A stretch of DNA of 64,000 nucleotides from Mariprofundus micogutta (GCF_001895085.1 NZ_BDFD01000011.1:1-64000), one strand, 5' to 3'; shown: positions 47,772-56,725, counted from the first letter of the stretch. Program-made: numbers and translations. Notes: a model not told the origin generated them from the letters alone.

Positions 47772-49572
47772 ATTGAATTTCTCCCATTGGTTTACTTTTC
47801 GGTGTATGTTCATCCACCTGCTTGTGGCGACGTTTCACCTTCCAGCTCACCCATAAACCCGTTGTCAGCACTGAAATTATCGGTGCAATAGAGGCCATGG
47901 ACAAAATGCCAAAGCCTTCGACCACATCCACGGCATTACCCAGCCCCAACCCCATGGCAAGGACAAGTGGAACCGTAACCGGACCTGTCGTAACACCTGC
48001 ACTATCCCATGCGATGTTCACATACTCTTCCGTGGAAAAAAGCGTTAGCAACAAAGCCAACAGGTAGAGTGGAATCAACATATAGGCCAGCGGGAAATCA
48101 AAGGCGATTTTCATCACTCCCAGCGTAATGCCTGTGCCCACGCCCAATGATACGGCATACATCAGCATGGATTTCCTGAAGCTGCCCTGAGTCAGGTTTT
48201 CCACAGTCATGCCCAAGGCATTGAGGGCCGGTTCAGCTAACGTGGCGCCAAAACCCAGCAGCCAGGCAAAGATCAGGGCAATGGTCATACCGAGCGTGAA
48301 TGAATAGAGCGGTGAATTAGCAATCGTATCAATTAAGGCGAAAGCTCCGGGCAACATGGCTCCAACCATTGCTCCGATTTTCCCCAGACCAAATGTCAGG
48401 CCGAGGTTAAAAATAATCATACCCAACACGCACAGCGTAATGCCATACATGACAATGGCCAGACGGCTTAAATCTTCACGAATGACAAATTTCATAACTA
48501 TCATCAAAAATACAACCAGAGGAACAATTGCTTGCATGCCACCAAGGATTTCCTGCCCCGGAGTCACCTGATACCAGACTGACTGCTCAACTGAAGCGGA
48601 AGCCGCCGACAACTGTTGGGCTGCAAGAATAATCGCTTCAGGCGTCGTATTGCTCGCAACAAACAGCGCCAGCAACAGCACACCCAAAATTGGAAACAGC
48701 GATGCCATGGTAACAATACCGAAACCAGCCAAAGGTGATTTTCCTTTGCCTGCTGCCTCAGCCATACCAATGCCCAGAGCCAACACCAATGGAACTGTTA
48801 CCGGTCCGGTTGTGACTGCGCCACAATCCCAGGCAAGGCCGATGACCTGCGAAAGGTTCGCATCAAGCATACAGACAACCGTTAACAACAATGTTGGAAT
48901 CAATGCCGCGAATATCAATGGCTTCAGGCTCCACCCATTCAGCAGCCTGAGCGTACCCAATACAGTAGCAAGACCAACACCGACACCTACAACCAGCACC
49001 AGCGTGCCTGACCACTCATTCAGCAGGGCATACAAATAGGGTGCCTTTTCAACATCGACAATAGAGCCTGCTGTTTTCAGAGCCCCGATAGCAGGCTCAG
49101 CAAAGGTCACACCAATGCCCAGCAGCATGGCAATCAGCATGACAACCGGCAGCTTGGCTTTGGCAGGCAGTGTTACGCCAATGGCCTCACCAAAAGGCAT
49201 AAGGCCTCGTTTCAAGCCTTCCATGAACAACATCAGGCCCAGAATAATCGCTGCCACACCGGCACTTACGACGATTGGGTCAGATAAGGACTGGTGCAAC
49301 ACCAGCACTGTAAATATGGCGATATAGAATACCAATGGCAGAACTGCCTTCATCTGCTCAACCAGCATATCCCTGGTGTATGGAAACAGTAACCTGAACC
49401 AGTCAAGCACCCGCAGCCCTAAACCCGGGCCGGCCCCATCTGTTTCCGCTTTGATTTTAAGCTGTTCGGATACAGCGTTGAAACTTACAGTCGTCTGATT
49501 AACACAGGTATAACGCAAGTATGTAGAAAACCTGATGCTCTCAGCACTACTGCCTGAATGCTCCTCATTCAT
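47758..49572 (-). CDS. Duplicated DUF1538 membrane transporter
   Basis: Inner-membrane protein of 604 residues made of two DUF1538 repeats. Matching blocks recur about 280 residues apart: GVTFAEPAIGAL near 154 and GATLAEPALNAL near 439; AWDCGAVTTGPVTVPLVLAL near 248 and AWDSAGVTTGPVTVPLVLAM near 520. As I recall, DUF1538 proteins UmpA and UmpB of Halomonas act together as a Na+(Li+,K+)/H+ antiporter; here both halves are one chain. A soluble N-terminus of about 70 residues precedes the first helix. ATG 49572 is chosen, downstream of a sigma-54 promoter. The next two genes encode PII-like proteins. Ion transport is inferred. Confidence 0.85.
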   Translation of the reverse strand: MNEEHSGSSAESIRFSTYLRYTCVNQTTVSFNAVSEQLKIKAETDGAGPGLGLRVLDWFRLLFPYTRDMLVEQMKAVLPLVFYIAIFTVLVLHQSLSDPIVVSAGVAAIILGLMLFMEGLKRGLMPFGEAIGVTLPAKAKLPVVMLIAMLLGIGVTFAEPAIGALKTAGSIVDVEKAPYLYALLNEWSGTLVLVVGVGVGLATVLGTLRLLNGWSLKPLIFAALIPTLLLTVVCMLDANLSQVIGLAWDCGAVTTGPVTVPLVLALGIGMAEAAGKGKSPLAGFGIVTMASLFPILGVLLLALFVASNTTPEAIILAAQQLSAASASVEQSVWYQVTPGQEILGGMQAIVPLVVFLMIVMKFVIREDLSRLAIVMYGITLCVLGMIIFNLGLTFGLGKIGAMVGAMLPGAFALIDTIANSPLYSFTLGMTIALIFAWLLGFGATLAEPALNALGMTVENLTQGSFRKSMLMYAVSLGVGTGITLGVMKIAFDFPLAYMLIPLYLLALLLTLFSTEEYVNIAWDSAGVTTGPVTVPLVLAMGLGLGNAVDVVEGFGILSMASIAPIISVLTTGLWVSWKVKRRHKQVDEHTPKSKPMGEIQYEPT

Positions 49573-49605
49573 GCACGGCCCCCTAGGGATTTTTCTTATG
49601 GGGAA

Positions 49606-49620
49606 GCAAGAATTAAGCCA
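49606..49620 (-). promoter_or_regulatory. sigma-54 promoter of the DUF1538-PII-PII operon
   Basis: On the minus strand TGGC (49620-49617), seven bases, TTGC (49609-49606) then TT gives GG-N10-GC, the invariant -24/-12 spacing of RpoN promoters; consensus TGGCAC-N5-TTGCW is met except AC. Transcription would start near 49594, 22 bases before the ATG. No competing sigma-70 promoter is apparent. Confidence 0.65.
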
Positions 49621-49665
49621 TAAACTGCTTGTGCCTGATTGAAGTGTCGTGTTCTGGAAATGGAT

Positions 49666-49688
49666 TGAGCCGGGCTTAACCCGGCTCA
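49666..49688. repeat. 9-bp hairpin/dyad after the SYLF gene
   Basis: TGAGCCGGG-CTTAA-CCCGGCTCA is a perfect 9-bp inverted repeat 8 bases beyond the SYLF stop codon. No T-run follows in either direction, so it is a weak terminator at best. It lies at about -73 to -95 relative to the sigma-54 start and could instead be an activator site. Confidence 0.6.
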
Positions 49689-49695
49689 GCATCTG

Positions 49696-50250
49696 TTATT
49701 TTTTCATTTTAGAGATTTTGCTGCCTTCAAAGGTAAGATTATACATCAGCCCCTTATTGGAGAAGATAAATCCGATAATCGGATCTTTGATGGTATTCGT
49801 ATCAATTTCACCACCGGCACCGACCGTAATCAGTGCAACACTGCCATCCACACCAGCCTTCCATCCATCACTGGCCTTGAAAGCCTTAAGTGCATCTCGG
49901 GTCATAAACATAATCACCTGAGATTTCATCTGGGCCCCCAGCTGAAAGCCGATAGAAGCAGCGGCAGTATTATAATAACCCGTGGTTTTTCCACCTTCAC
50001 GCATCGCGCCTTCACCATATTCACCTCCGGCAACAAAACCGGCCTTGAATACTTCGGGGAACACCAGAATACCCACAGCCTTTCTCGCCAACTCCTTACC
50101 GGATTTTACCTGTGAATAGAAAGTGGAGATGGTCGCATTCACCTTGGCATCAATCTCTGCCTTGCTTGCCGCATCGGCAGCAGGAATGCTGTGTAGACCA
50201 AATGCAAGGGTCAAAAGAACTAAAATGGAACGAATCGTCATAGTTTTCAT
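49696..50250 (-). CDS. Exported SYLF (YSC84) lipid-binding domain protein
   Basis: Protein of 184 residues with a signal peptide (MKTMTIRSILVLLTLAFGL, cut near residue 27) and one SYLF domain: KAVGILVFPEVFKAGFVAGG, GYYNTAAASIGFQLGAQMK and the glycine-rich strand block. SYLF domains bind phosphoinositides in eukaryotes; the bacterial periplasmic proteins may bind lipids at the envelope. ATG 50250 follows AAAGGAGG. It lies upstream of the DUF1538 operon on the same strand but that operon has its own promoter. Confidence 0.9.
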   Translation of the reverse strand: MKTMTIRSILVLLTLAFGLHSIPAADAASKAEIDAKVNATISTFYSQVKSGKELARKAVGILVFPEVFKAGFVAGGEYGEGAMREGGKTTGYYNTAAASIGFQLGAQMKSQVIMFMTRDALKAFKASDGWKAGVDGSVALITVGAGGEIDTNTIKDPIIGFIFSNKGLMYNLTFEGSKISKMKK

Positions 50251-50365
50251 ATGAACCTCCTTTTGTTCCTGTATCAATACTATAGCAAAAATAGACCTGT
50301 TTGTCCGAGCTGAGTGTGCCTGAATGCAACGGTATCTGTCGAACAAGGCCCCTGCAGACCCTTGC

Positions 50366-50710
50366 TTAACCCTGCAGCAATCTGATCGTAGCCTCTGCCG
50401 AAATTTTGTCGATTTCGATCATCACTTCACAATGTTCATCAACCTCATCTATCGGCGTCGGATCATCTGCACAGCTGCATCCGGCAATAATGCTTTTGTA
50501 GAATACTCCTGCCTTCACATGGATGAAATCATCGGACTCCCAGGTTTTAAGTACCATAGCTTCAATATCACGATCCAGTGCATAGCTGCCTGTTGTAAGC
50601 CCCTGCTGCAGAGGCAACTCATTAACCGACAGCCCTTCTATCTCCCTCTTGAGCACCGTCTTAAAATCGGATGTTCCCCTTGCGCTAAGCGCTTGCGTGA
50701 ACTGGCTCAT
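50366..50710 (-). CDS. Unknown small acidic protein with a CxC pair
   Basis: Soluble protein of 114 residues; no family recognised. The middle (KAGVFYKSIIAGCSCADDPT, with a C-x-C near residue 75) followed by an Asp/Glu-rich strand (DEVDEHCEVMIEIDK) could bind metal, but this is only a guess from composition. The start has GTGAGGTG upstream. It is followed by 115 bases to the SYLF gene start. Confidence 0.6.
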   Translation of the reverse strand: MSQFTQALSARGTSDFKTVLKREIEGLSVNELPLQQGLTTGSYALDRDIEAMVLKTWESDDFIHVKAGVFYKSIIAGCSCADDPTPIDEVDEHCEVMIEIDKISAEATIRLLQG

Positions 50711-50805
50711 AGTTTACACCTCACAGGCAGTGTCGCCGACACTCACCAGATAATTACAACATAAGTGATTAGAGCAGTGTATCTATACATAAACTCATCC
50801 CCTGT

Positions 50806-50864
50806 TTGCATAAGATTATTTGCTTAATGATTGCATAAAACAGACTAAATATAGATGGTTAGTC
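50806..50864. repeat. Direct and inverted repeats upstream of the Dabb gene
   Basis: TTGCATAA occurs at 50806-50813 and 50831-50838. A dyad GACTAA (50843-50848) and TTAGTC (50859-50864) follows. All lie within 81 bases of the start codon in an A/T-rich leader, suggesting regulator binding; no clear promoter box pair was found. Confidence 0.35.
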
Positions 50865-50886
50865 TTTAGGCTTTTCAGGAGACAAT

Positions 50887-51168
50887 ATGGTCAAGCATAT
50901 CGTAATGTGGAAATTGAGAGATAAGGCTGATGCGGCGGAGATCAAAACGCGGCTGGAAGCTTTGGCTGGCAAAATTCCGGGACTGATCAGGATCGAGGTC
51001 GGAATTGATTTTCTGGAGACAGAACAATCAGCTGATGTTGTACTCTATTCAGAGTTGGCAGATAAAGCTGCGCTGGAGATTTATCAGGCACACCCGGAAC
51101 ACGTAGCAGTCATTCCACTTGTGAAGGGTGCAGCAATTGCCCGTACCGTGGTTGATTACGAAGTTTAA
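50887..51168 (+). CDS. Dabb (stress-responsive alpha/beta barrel) protein
   Basis: Protein of 93 residues with the dimeric Dabb fold: opening MVKHIVMWKLRDKADA, central strand ADVVLYSELADKAALEIYQ and the late HPEHVAVIPLVK. Relatives in plants respond to stress and in polyketide pathways act as cyclases; in bacteria the role is unclear. CAGGAGAC precedes the start. Its last codons overlap the 3' end of engB by four bases. Confidence 0.88.
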   Translation: MVKHIVMWKLRDKADAAEIKTRLEALAGKIPGLIRIEVGIDFLETEQSADVVLYSELADKAALEIYQAHPEHVAVIPLVKGAAIARTVVDYEV

Positions 51169-51806
51169 TCTTCTCTGCCGATGAGAAGGTCATCGTAAGG
51201 AGATTTGAAAATCTCCTTCTGAAGCAGAGCTCGCAACTTATCGATACCTATGCCTTTTGAACTGGAGGTTGGCATCGGGCTAAGCATACCACCCATGGCT
51301 TCAGTCATCTCTTTCAATCGCTTGGCGCGACTATTGCCGGACAGTTTGTCGGCCTTGGTGGCAACAGGAATCCAGCGTAGTCCCACCTCATTCAGGTATT
51401 CGATCAACTGCATATCGGAATCTTTCGGTCCATGCCGGATATCTAGCAGCAGCAACACCAGCTTCAGATCGGAATGAGCCAGATAGCCATCAATCATACT
51501 GATCCAGCGCTTCTGTTCTTTTTTCGGCGCGCGTGCATATCCGTAACCCGGCAGGTCCACCAACATGACTTGCTCATCCACTTCGAACAGATTCAGCAAT
51601 CGGGTACAGCCCGGATTCTTGGAGGTCTTAACCAGACCTTTGCGCCCGAACAGGGCATTCATCAATGATGATTTACCCACATTGGAATGGCCGGCCACTG
51701 CAATTTGGGGCAAATCGATGTCTGGAAACATCTTCGGATCGGCAACCGACTGCACAAAGTGTGTATTCGGCCAGTGGATGGCCTTTTTTTCCTGATCACT
51801 GCTCAT
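51165..51806 (-). CDS. engB: Ribosome biogenesis GTPase EngB (YsxC/YihA)
   Basis: Essential-type GTPase of 213 residues acting late in 50S assembly. G1 is AGHSNVGKSSLMNAL near residue 40, G3 is DLPGYGYA, G4 is TKADKL, and the sequence SSSKGIGIDKL is G5. The ATG at 51806 gives the usual length; the frame extends 32 codons upstream without family features and would run into the dusB promoter region. There is no strong ribosome site. Confidence 0.95.
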   Translation of the reverse strand: MSSDQEKKAIHWPNTHFVQSVADPKMFPDIDLPQIAVAGHSNVGKSSLMNALFGRKGLVKTSKNPGCTRLLNLFEVDEQVMLVDLPGYGYARAPKKEQKRWISMIDGYLAHSDLKLVLLLLDIRHGPKDSDMQLIEYLNEVGLRWIPVATKADKLSGNSRAKRLKEMTEAMGGMLSPMPTSSSKGIGIDKLRALLQKEIFKSPYDDLLIGRED

Positions 51807-51930
51807 GGCGCAAAGCTGACGATTGCCGGGATCAGTAGCAAGCAGCAGTGGAGACAGTGAATAAGGCTGGTGGATTGATATCGATTCAGTATGATTGCCC
51901 AATATTTAGGCAGCAGGATAGATAAACCCC

Positions 51931-52956
51931 ATGAGTAACAAACTACTTCCCGGCTTCAAGCTGGGAGATCATCAAATCGATGTACCACTGGTGCTGGCCC
52001 CCATGGCCGGTATCACCGACCTTCCATTTCGCAAAATCTGCAAACGCTTTGGTGTCGGCCTTGTGGTCACCGAAATGATCGCATCACGCGCAATAGATAT
52101 GGGTCGCGTTCGCACTGAGCGCATGGCTGAGCTTGGTGCCGATGAACATCCGGCATCAATTCAGATTGCCGGCTCCGATCCGGTCTTTGTCTGTGAAGCC
52201 GCGCGCTGGGCCGTTGATCATGGTGCAGACTTTGTCGATATCAATATGGGCTGCCCGGTGAAGAAAATCTGCAAACAGACCGCCGGATCCGCCATGCTCA
52301 GAGATGAACCGCTTGTCGCACGTGTACTGGAAGCCGTGGTTAAAGCAGTGGAAGTACCGGTAACATTGAAGATTCGAACCGGCTGGGATGACTCTTCCAA
52401 GAATGTTGAAAATATTGCACGCATCGCCGAAGAGTCAGGCATTCAGTTGCTCACTGTGCATGGTCGCACACGCGCACAAATGTTTCATGGGCATGCCAGC
52501 TGGGAAGATATTGGCCTGGCCAAAGCAGCCGTTTCAATCCCTGTGATCGGCAATGGCGATGTGGTTGGTGCTGAGTCAGCTAAAGAAATGATACGCATTT
52601 CCGGCTGTGATGGTGTGATGGTGGGTCGCGCCGTACAAGGAAATCCATGGGTGCTGGGCGAAGTCTACGCCGCCCTTACCGATCAGCCGCAACCAGCCCC
52701 ACCTACTGCTGAGCAGCGCTGTGCTATTGTGCTTGAACATATGCACAATCTTGCCGAGCACCACGGTGTTCAGTTTGCCTCCAAAATGGCCCGCAAACAT
52801 GTGCTCTGGTACAGCAAGGGCCTGAGAGGATCTGCAGATTTTCGTAGTCATTTTCAAGTCATGCCTGACTGGCAGCAGATGCTCGACAGTGCTGAAGCCT
52901 ATTTCCTTAGCCTTGCTGAAGATGATCATGCCGGCGAACTGGCGCATGCCGCCTGA
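51931..52956 (+). CDS. dusB: tRNA-dihydrouridine synthase B
   Basis: FMN enzyme of 341 residues that reduces uridine (position 17 in E. coli) in tRNA. Blocks seen: LAPMAGITDLPFRKICKRFG, FVDINMGCPVKKICK (with the catalytic cysteine that follows at NMGCP), GRTRAQMF and GNGDV. The gene order dusB followed by a regulator is common (dusB-fis in gamma-proteobacteria); here the next genes are glnL and glnG, as in alpha-proteobacteria where dusB precedes ntrBC. Confidence 0.95.
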   Translation: MSNKLLPGFKLGDHQIDVPLVLAPMAGITDLPFRKICKRFGVGLVVTEMIASRAIDMGRVRTERMAELGADEHPASIQIAGSDPVFVCEAARWAVDHGADFVDINMGCPVKKICKQTAGSAMLRDEPLVARVLEAVVKAVEVPVTLKIRTGWDDSSKNVENIARIAEESGIQLLTVHGRTRAQMFHGHASWEDIGLAKAAVSIPVIGNGDVVGAESAKEMIRISGCDGVMVGRAVQGNPWVLGEVYAALTDQPQPAPPTAEQRCAIVLEHMHNLAEHHGVQFASKMARKHVLWYSKGLRGSADFRSHFQVMPDWQQMLDSAEAYFLSLAEDDHAGELAHAA

Positions 52957-53971
52957 TTCCGTAGCTCTCTCGGCACTTCCCTTGCCGATGATTTTGCTCG
53001 ACCATGACTGCCGCATCACTCAAACCAACATTCTGGCTCAGGAAATGCTGGGGCATTCAAACAAACATCTGATCGGCCTGCACCTGAATGATATCTTTTC
53101 ACCCAAAGCCGAGATTGATGAGTTATTCAAACGTCTGACTCCTCACAGCAGTGTTTCCAGCCATCAGATTTGCATACTTTCAACACGTATGCCGGCATCT
53201 CTTCATATGAGTTCACATGAAGAGGGACTATCCGCGATCATTGTCCCGGAAGCTCATCGTGTGGAAGTCGACCAGCATACCAAGCGCCATGAGATGGCCG
53301 AAGCTGTGGCACGCATTGCATTGGAAATGGCACATGAAGTAAAAAACCCTCTGGCTGCACTTCGCGGTGCAACGCAGTGGTTATCCGAACAGGATATGTC
53401 CACCGCTAGTCGCGAGGCAGTCGAACAGATGCTGGTCGGGGTAGATCGCATTCGTGATCGAATCGATAATTTTCTACAGGTTGGCCCACGTGCATCTGTG
53501 CAGATGGAACTGACCAATATTCACACCCTGATTCAGGATGTCATCCAGTATCAGGATGGGATTCATGTCGGTCGTGTTTTTGATCCCAGCCTGCCGGAAA
53601 CCATGGTGCATCCGGCCAGATTCAGGCAGGCACTGGAAAACCTGTGGCAGAATGCTGTGGAAGCAGCCGACAATAGAATCGAGTGGCAAACACGCATGGC
53701 ACCGCTGGTGCACCTGCCCGGGCATCATGGTCAGGTGATTGAAATCGCGATTACCAACGACGGCGCAACAATCCCGGAAGAGCTGCAGGATCGCCTGTTC
53801 GAGCCTTATGTCACAGGCAAAAAACGCGGCAGCGGGCTGGGTCTGGCACTGGTTGAACGCGTCATGGTTGAGCATGGCGGCCGGGTAAAATTGAAGAGTG
53901 AAAATGGGCGCACTACGCTGACATTACAGTTGCCGGTCAAGCGTGAAATAACAGAGGAGAACCAGCCATGA
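52946..53971 (+). CDS. glnL: Nitrogen-regulation sensor kinase NtrB
   Basis: Cytoplasmic histidine kinase of 341 residues. A PAS-like N-terminus (PLPMILLDHDCRITQTN) is followed by the H-box MAHEVKNPLAALRGATQWL near residue 131 and an ATPase domain with GSGLGLALVERVMVEHGGRV. It has no membrane segment. Expected to be controlled by a true PII protein, absent from the window. ATG 52946 overlaps the dusB stop by 11 bases; a longer frame is open within dusB. It overlaps glnG by four bases. Confidence 0.93.
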   Translation: MPPDSVALSALPLPMILLDHDCRITQTNILAQEMLGHSNKHLIGLHLNDIFSPKAEIDELFKRLTPHSSVSSHQICILSTRMPASLHMSSHEEGLSAIIVPEAHRVEVDQHTKRHEMAEAVARIALEMAHEVKNPLAALRGATQWLSEQDMSTASREAVEQMLVGVDRIRDRIDNFLQVGPRASVQMELTNIHTLIQDVIQYQDGIHVGRVFDPSLPETMVHPARFRQALENLWQNAVEAADNRIEWQTRMAPLVHLPGHHGQVIEIAITNDGATIPEELQDRLFEPYVTGKKRGSGLGLALVERVMVEHGGRVKLKSENGRTTLTLQLPVKREITEENQP

Positions 53972-55362
53972 AGGCATTGGTGATAGATGATGATGAAGGA
54001 ATCCGCTGGATTCTGGATCGGGTACTGCAGGAAGAGGATTTGGAAGTCATTCAGGCAGGCTCTATCGGAGAAGCCGAGGCAGCACTGCTCGATCACGACA
54101 TCGGCATTACGTTTCTGGATGTTTACCTGCCAGATGGCAATGGCATGGATTTTCTCGCGACCGGTGCATTGACGATGCCGGTTGTGATGCTCACTGCAGA
54201 AACAACCTTCGGCCATGCCGCCGAGGCCTATCGTATCGGTGCTATGGAATATCTTCCCAAACCGTTTGATCTCGATGAAGTGCGTCAGCTGGTTCAGCGT
54301 GTACGCCCGGTAAAAGAAAAACTAAAACCGGCCCACGCCGAAAAAAAGGACCTGATCATTGGCCGCAGTCAGGCGATGCAAAATCTATTCCGCACATTAG
54401 GGCGGGTAGCCGCATCCGACCTGACAGTATTGATTACCGGTGAATCGGGAACAGGCAAGGAGATGGTCGCTAAAACTCTCCACGAACGCAGTCAGCGATC
54501 CGACAGCGCGTTCATTGCTATCAATACCGCAGCTATTCCTGCTGAACTGCTGGAATCAGAATTATTCGGCCACGAAAAAGGCTCATTTACCGGAGCCGAC
54601 AAGACGCGTGAAGGCAGGTTTGAACAGGCTGACGGAGGCACACTGTTTCTTGATGAAATCGGTGATATGCCGGCAGCTCTGCAGGCCAAGTTGCTGCGCG
54701 TACTGGAAGAGGGACGCGTTCAGCGTGTCGGCGGCAGCCAGTCAAAAACGGTGAATGTGCGTCTGCTTGCAGCGACCCATCAGCATCTTCCGAAAAAGAT
54801 TGCCAAAGGAGAGTTCCGCGAAGACCTCTATTACCGTCTGAATGTTATTCCTGTGCATATTCCACCACTGCGCGAGCGCCGTGACGACATTCATGAACTG
54901 GCCAACTTTCTGCTGGATCAGGCTGTTGAAGAACTGGGTATGAAAGCCCCGATCCTGCTCGATGATGCAGCCGATCTGTTAAGTCGTCATGACTGGCCCG
55001 GCAATGTGCGTGAATTGAAAAATGTCATGCGCAGGCTCGCAGTGCTGACACCGGGAGCCAGCATCACACTGTCCGATGTGGCTCTGGCACTTGGCAATGT
55101 GGATAATATGCAAAAGGGTGAAGAAACCCTCTCCGATGCGGTTACGCGCTGTACCCGCAGTTATCTGAATCAGCTTGGCTATGCGCAGGCTATCAATCTG
55201 CATCAACACCTGCTTGAACAGGTCGAACCACCGCTGTTGGTACTGGCGATGGAAAAGTGTAACGGTAATCAACTCAAGGTTGCTGATATGCTTGGGCTGA
55301 ATCGCAATACCGTGCGAAAGTTACTGCGTAAATACGATATCGATCCGCAATATTTTCGTTAG
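53968..55362 (+). CDS. glnG: Nitrogen-regulation response regulator NtrC
   Basis: Sigma-54 activator of 464 residues. Receiver domain with Asp51 in FLDVYLPDG as phosphate acceptor; AAA+ domain with Walker [13 protein letters not shown] near 160 and [13 protein letters not shown]; Fis-type [22 protein letters not shown] near 440. The loop that contacts sigma-54 reads GSFTGA (near residue 206) rather than the standard GAFTGA. Coupled to glnL by an ATGA overlap. Its sigma factor RpoN is encoded 22 kb away in this window. Confidence 0.95.
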   Translation: MKALVIDDDEGIRWILDRVLQEEDLEVIQAGSIGEAEAALLDHDIGITFLDVYLPDGNGMDFLATGALTMPVVMLTAETTFGHAAEAYRIGAMEYLPKPFDLDEVRQLVQRVRPVKEKLKPAHAEKKDLIIGRSQAMQNLFRTLGRVAASDLTVLITGESGTGKEMVAKTLHERSQRSDSAFIAINTAAIPAELLESELFGHEKGSFTGADKTREGRFEQADGGTLFLDEIGDMPAALQAKLLRVLEEGRVQRVGGSQSKTVNVRLLAATHQHLPKKIAKGEFREDLYYRLNVIPVHIPPLRERRDDIHELANFLLDQAVEELGMKAPILLDDAADLLSRHDWPGNVRELKNVMRRLAVLTPGASITLSDVALALGNVDNMQKGEETLSDAVTRCTRSYLNQLGYAQAINLHQHLLEQVEPPLLVLAMEKCNGNQLKVADMLGLNRNTVRKLLRKYDIDPQYFR

Positions 55363-55404
55363 AGTAAAGACTTGGGCATGTTGCTGTATTCATCCCCGGT
55401 TATC

Positions 55405-55432
55405 TTTAGTTCTTTTACGGAAAAGAACTAAA
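55405..55432. repeat. 12-bp A/T-rich inverted repeat between glnG and the flavoprotein gene
   Basis: TTTAGTTCTTTT-ACGG-AAAAGAACTAAA forms a perfect 12-bp hairpin with a 4-base loop. The stop codon of the flavoprotein gene lies within the right arm. The stem is A/T-rich and no T-run follows either side, so terminator function is uncertain although the convergent position fits. Confidence 0.55.
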
Positions 55433-56615
55433 TAATGCCTGCGATAGCCATGCCTGCGGCATAACCTGATGACCAGGCCCACTGGAAGTTAAAACCTCCC
55501 AAATGGCCAGTCACATCTACCACTTCACCGATAAAATATAGACCGGGAACTTTATTGCTCTGCATGGTTTTCGATGAGAGTTCATTGGTGTCGACGCCGC
55601 CAGTGGTCACCTCGGCAGTACGGTAGCCCTCCGTACCATTGGGCTTGAGAGACCAGCCCTGCAGTGTCTCCAACACCTGTTCCAGCTGTCTGTGATTGAG
55701 TTGCTTCAAACGAAGCTCGCGCAAATCTGCATCGAAAAGCAATTGCACCAGCCGCTTTGGCAATATTTCTGAGAGTGCCGTTGCCAGCTGCGCATCCGGC
55801 CTCTGTTGAGATTTCTCGGCAAGCAAGGCCCTGACATCACAGGCCGGAAGCAGATTGATACAAAGACTATCGCCAGGCTGCCAGTAAGATGAGATCTGCA
55901 GCATGGCCGGGCCGGAAAGACCTCGATGGGTGAACAGCATGGCTTCAGTGAATGCAGTACCTCGATTTGATACTGTGACATCCAGTGAGATGCCAGCCAG
56001 CGTCTGCAAACGCTCTTTCTCTTTTCCTGTAAATGTGAACGGCACCAGGCCCGGATTCGCCTCTATCACATTCAATCCGAAGGCCTCGGCAACTCTAAGG
56101 CCAAACGCACTGGCACCCATTTTGGGAATGGAGAGCCCTCCGGTTGCAATCGCTACCGACGCTGCACTGAAATCACCCTTGTCGGTCTTCACTACAAACG
56201 ATGCATGCTTTTCCACGCCATGGATTTCTGTATTCAGCATGAATCGGCTTCCGAATTCATGACATGGTTGCAAAAGCATATCGAGAATATCACGTGCTGA
56301 TTCGTCACAGAACAGCTGACCATGCTCACGCTCATGATAAGCTATGCCGTTCTGCTCCACCCAGGAGATAAAGTCCGCTGCTGAGAAACGTGCCAGAGCC
56401 GATTTACAGAAATGAGGGTTTGCCGAAATAAAGTTAGCCGGACCAGCAAAACGGTTGGTAAAATTACAGCGCCCGCCACCGGAAATCAGAATTTTCTTGC
56501 CAGCCTTTTCGGCGTGATCGAGTACAAGCACCGACTTGCCGAACCCGGCAGCCGTACCGGCACACATCAAACCTGCAGCTCCTGCGCCGATCACGATCAG
56601 ATCTACATCTTTCAT
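55428..56615 (-). CDS. HI0933/BaiN-like FAD oxidoreductase
   Basis: Cytoplasmic flavoprotein of 395 residues of the YhiN/HI0933 family. The FAD motif GAGAAGLMCAGTAAGFGKSV near residue 8, the block KKILISGGGRCNFTN near 40, and the C-terminal GGVDTNEL, LYFIGEVVDVTGHLGGFN are typical. The true substrate of this widespread family is unknown. It converges on glnG at the A/T-rich hairpin and diverges from msrA. Confidence 0.92.
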   Translation of the reverse strand: MKDVDLIVIGAGAAGLMCAGTAAGFGKSVLVLDHAEKAGKKILISGGGRCNFTNRFAGPANFISANPHFCKSALARFSAADFISWVEQNGIAYHEREHGQLFCDESARDILDMLLQPCHEFGSRFMLNTEIHGVEKHASFVVKTDKGDFSAASVAIATGGLSIPKMGASAFGLRVAEAFGLNVIEANPGLVPFTFTGKEKERLQTLAGISLDVTVSNRGTAFTEAMLFTHRGLSGPAMLQISSYWQPGDSLCINLLPACDVRALLAEKSQQRPDAQLATALSEILPKRLVQLLFDADLRELRLKQLNHRQLEQVLETLQGWSLKPNGTEGYRTAEVTTGGVDTNELSSKTMQSNKVPGLYFIGEVVDVTGHLGGFNFQWAWSSGYAAGMAIAGII

Positions 56616-56725
56616 GCCCTTATGCTGCCCGCAAGACCAGCTTCAGGCACGTTTCATCTTCACTTCAGAATCCGCTGTAATGATTGACCGGATAGAGCGT
56701 CTAATCTTCAGTAGCAGGAGGTTTG

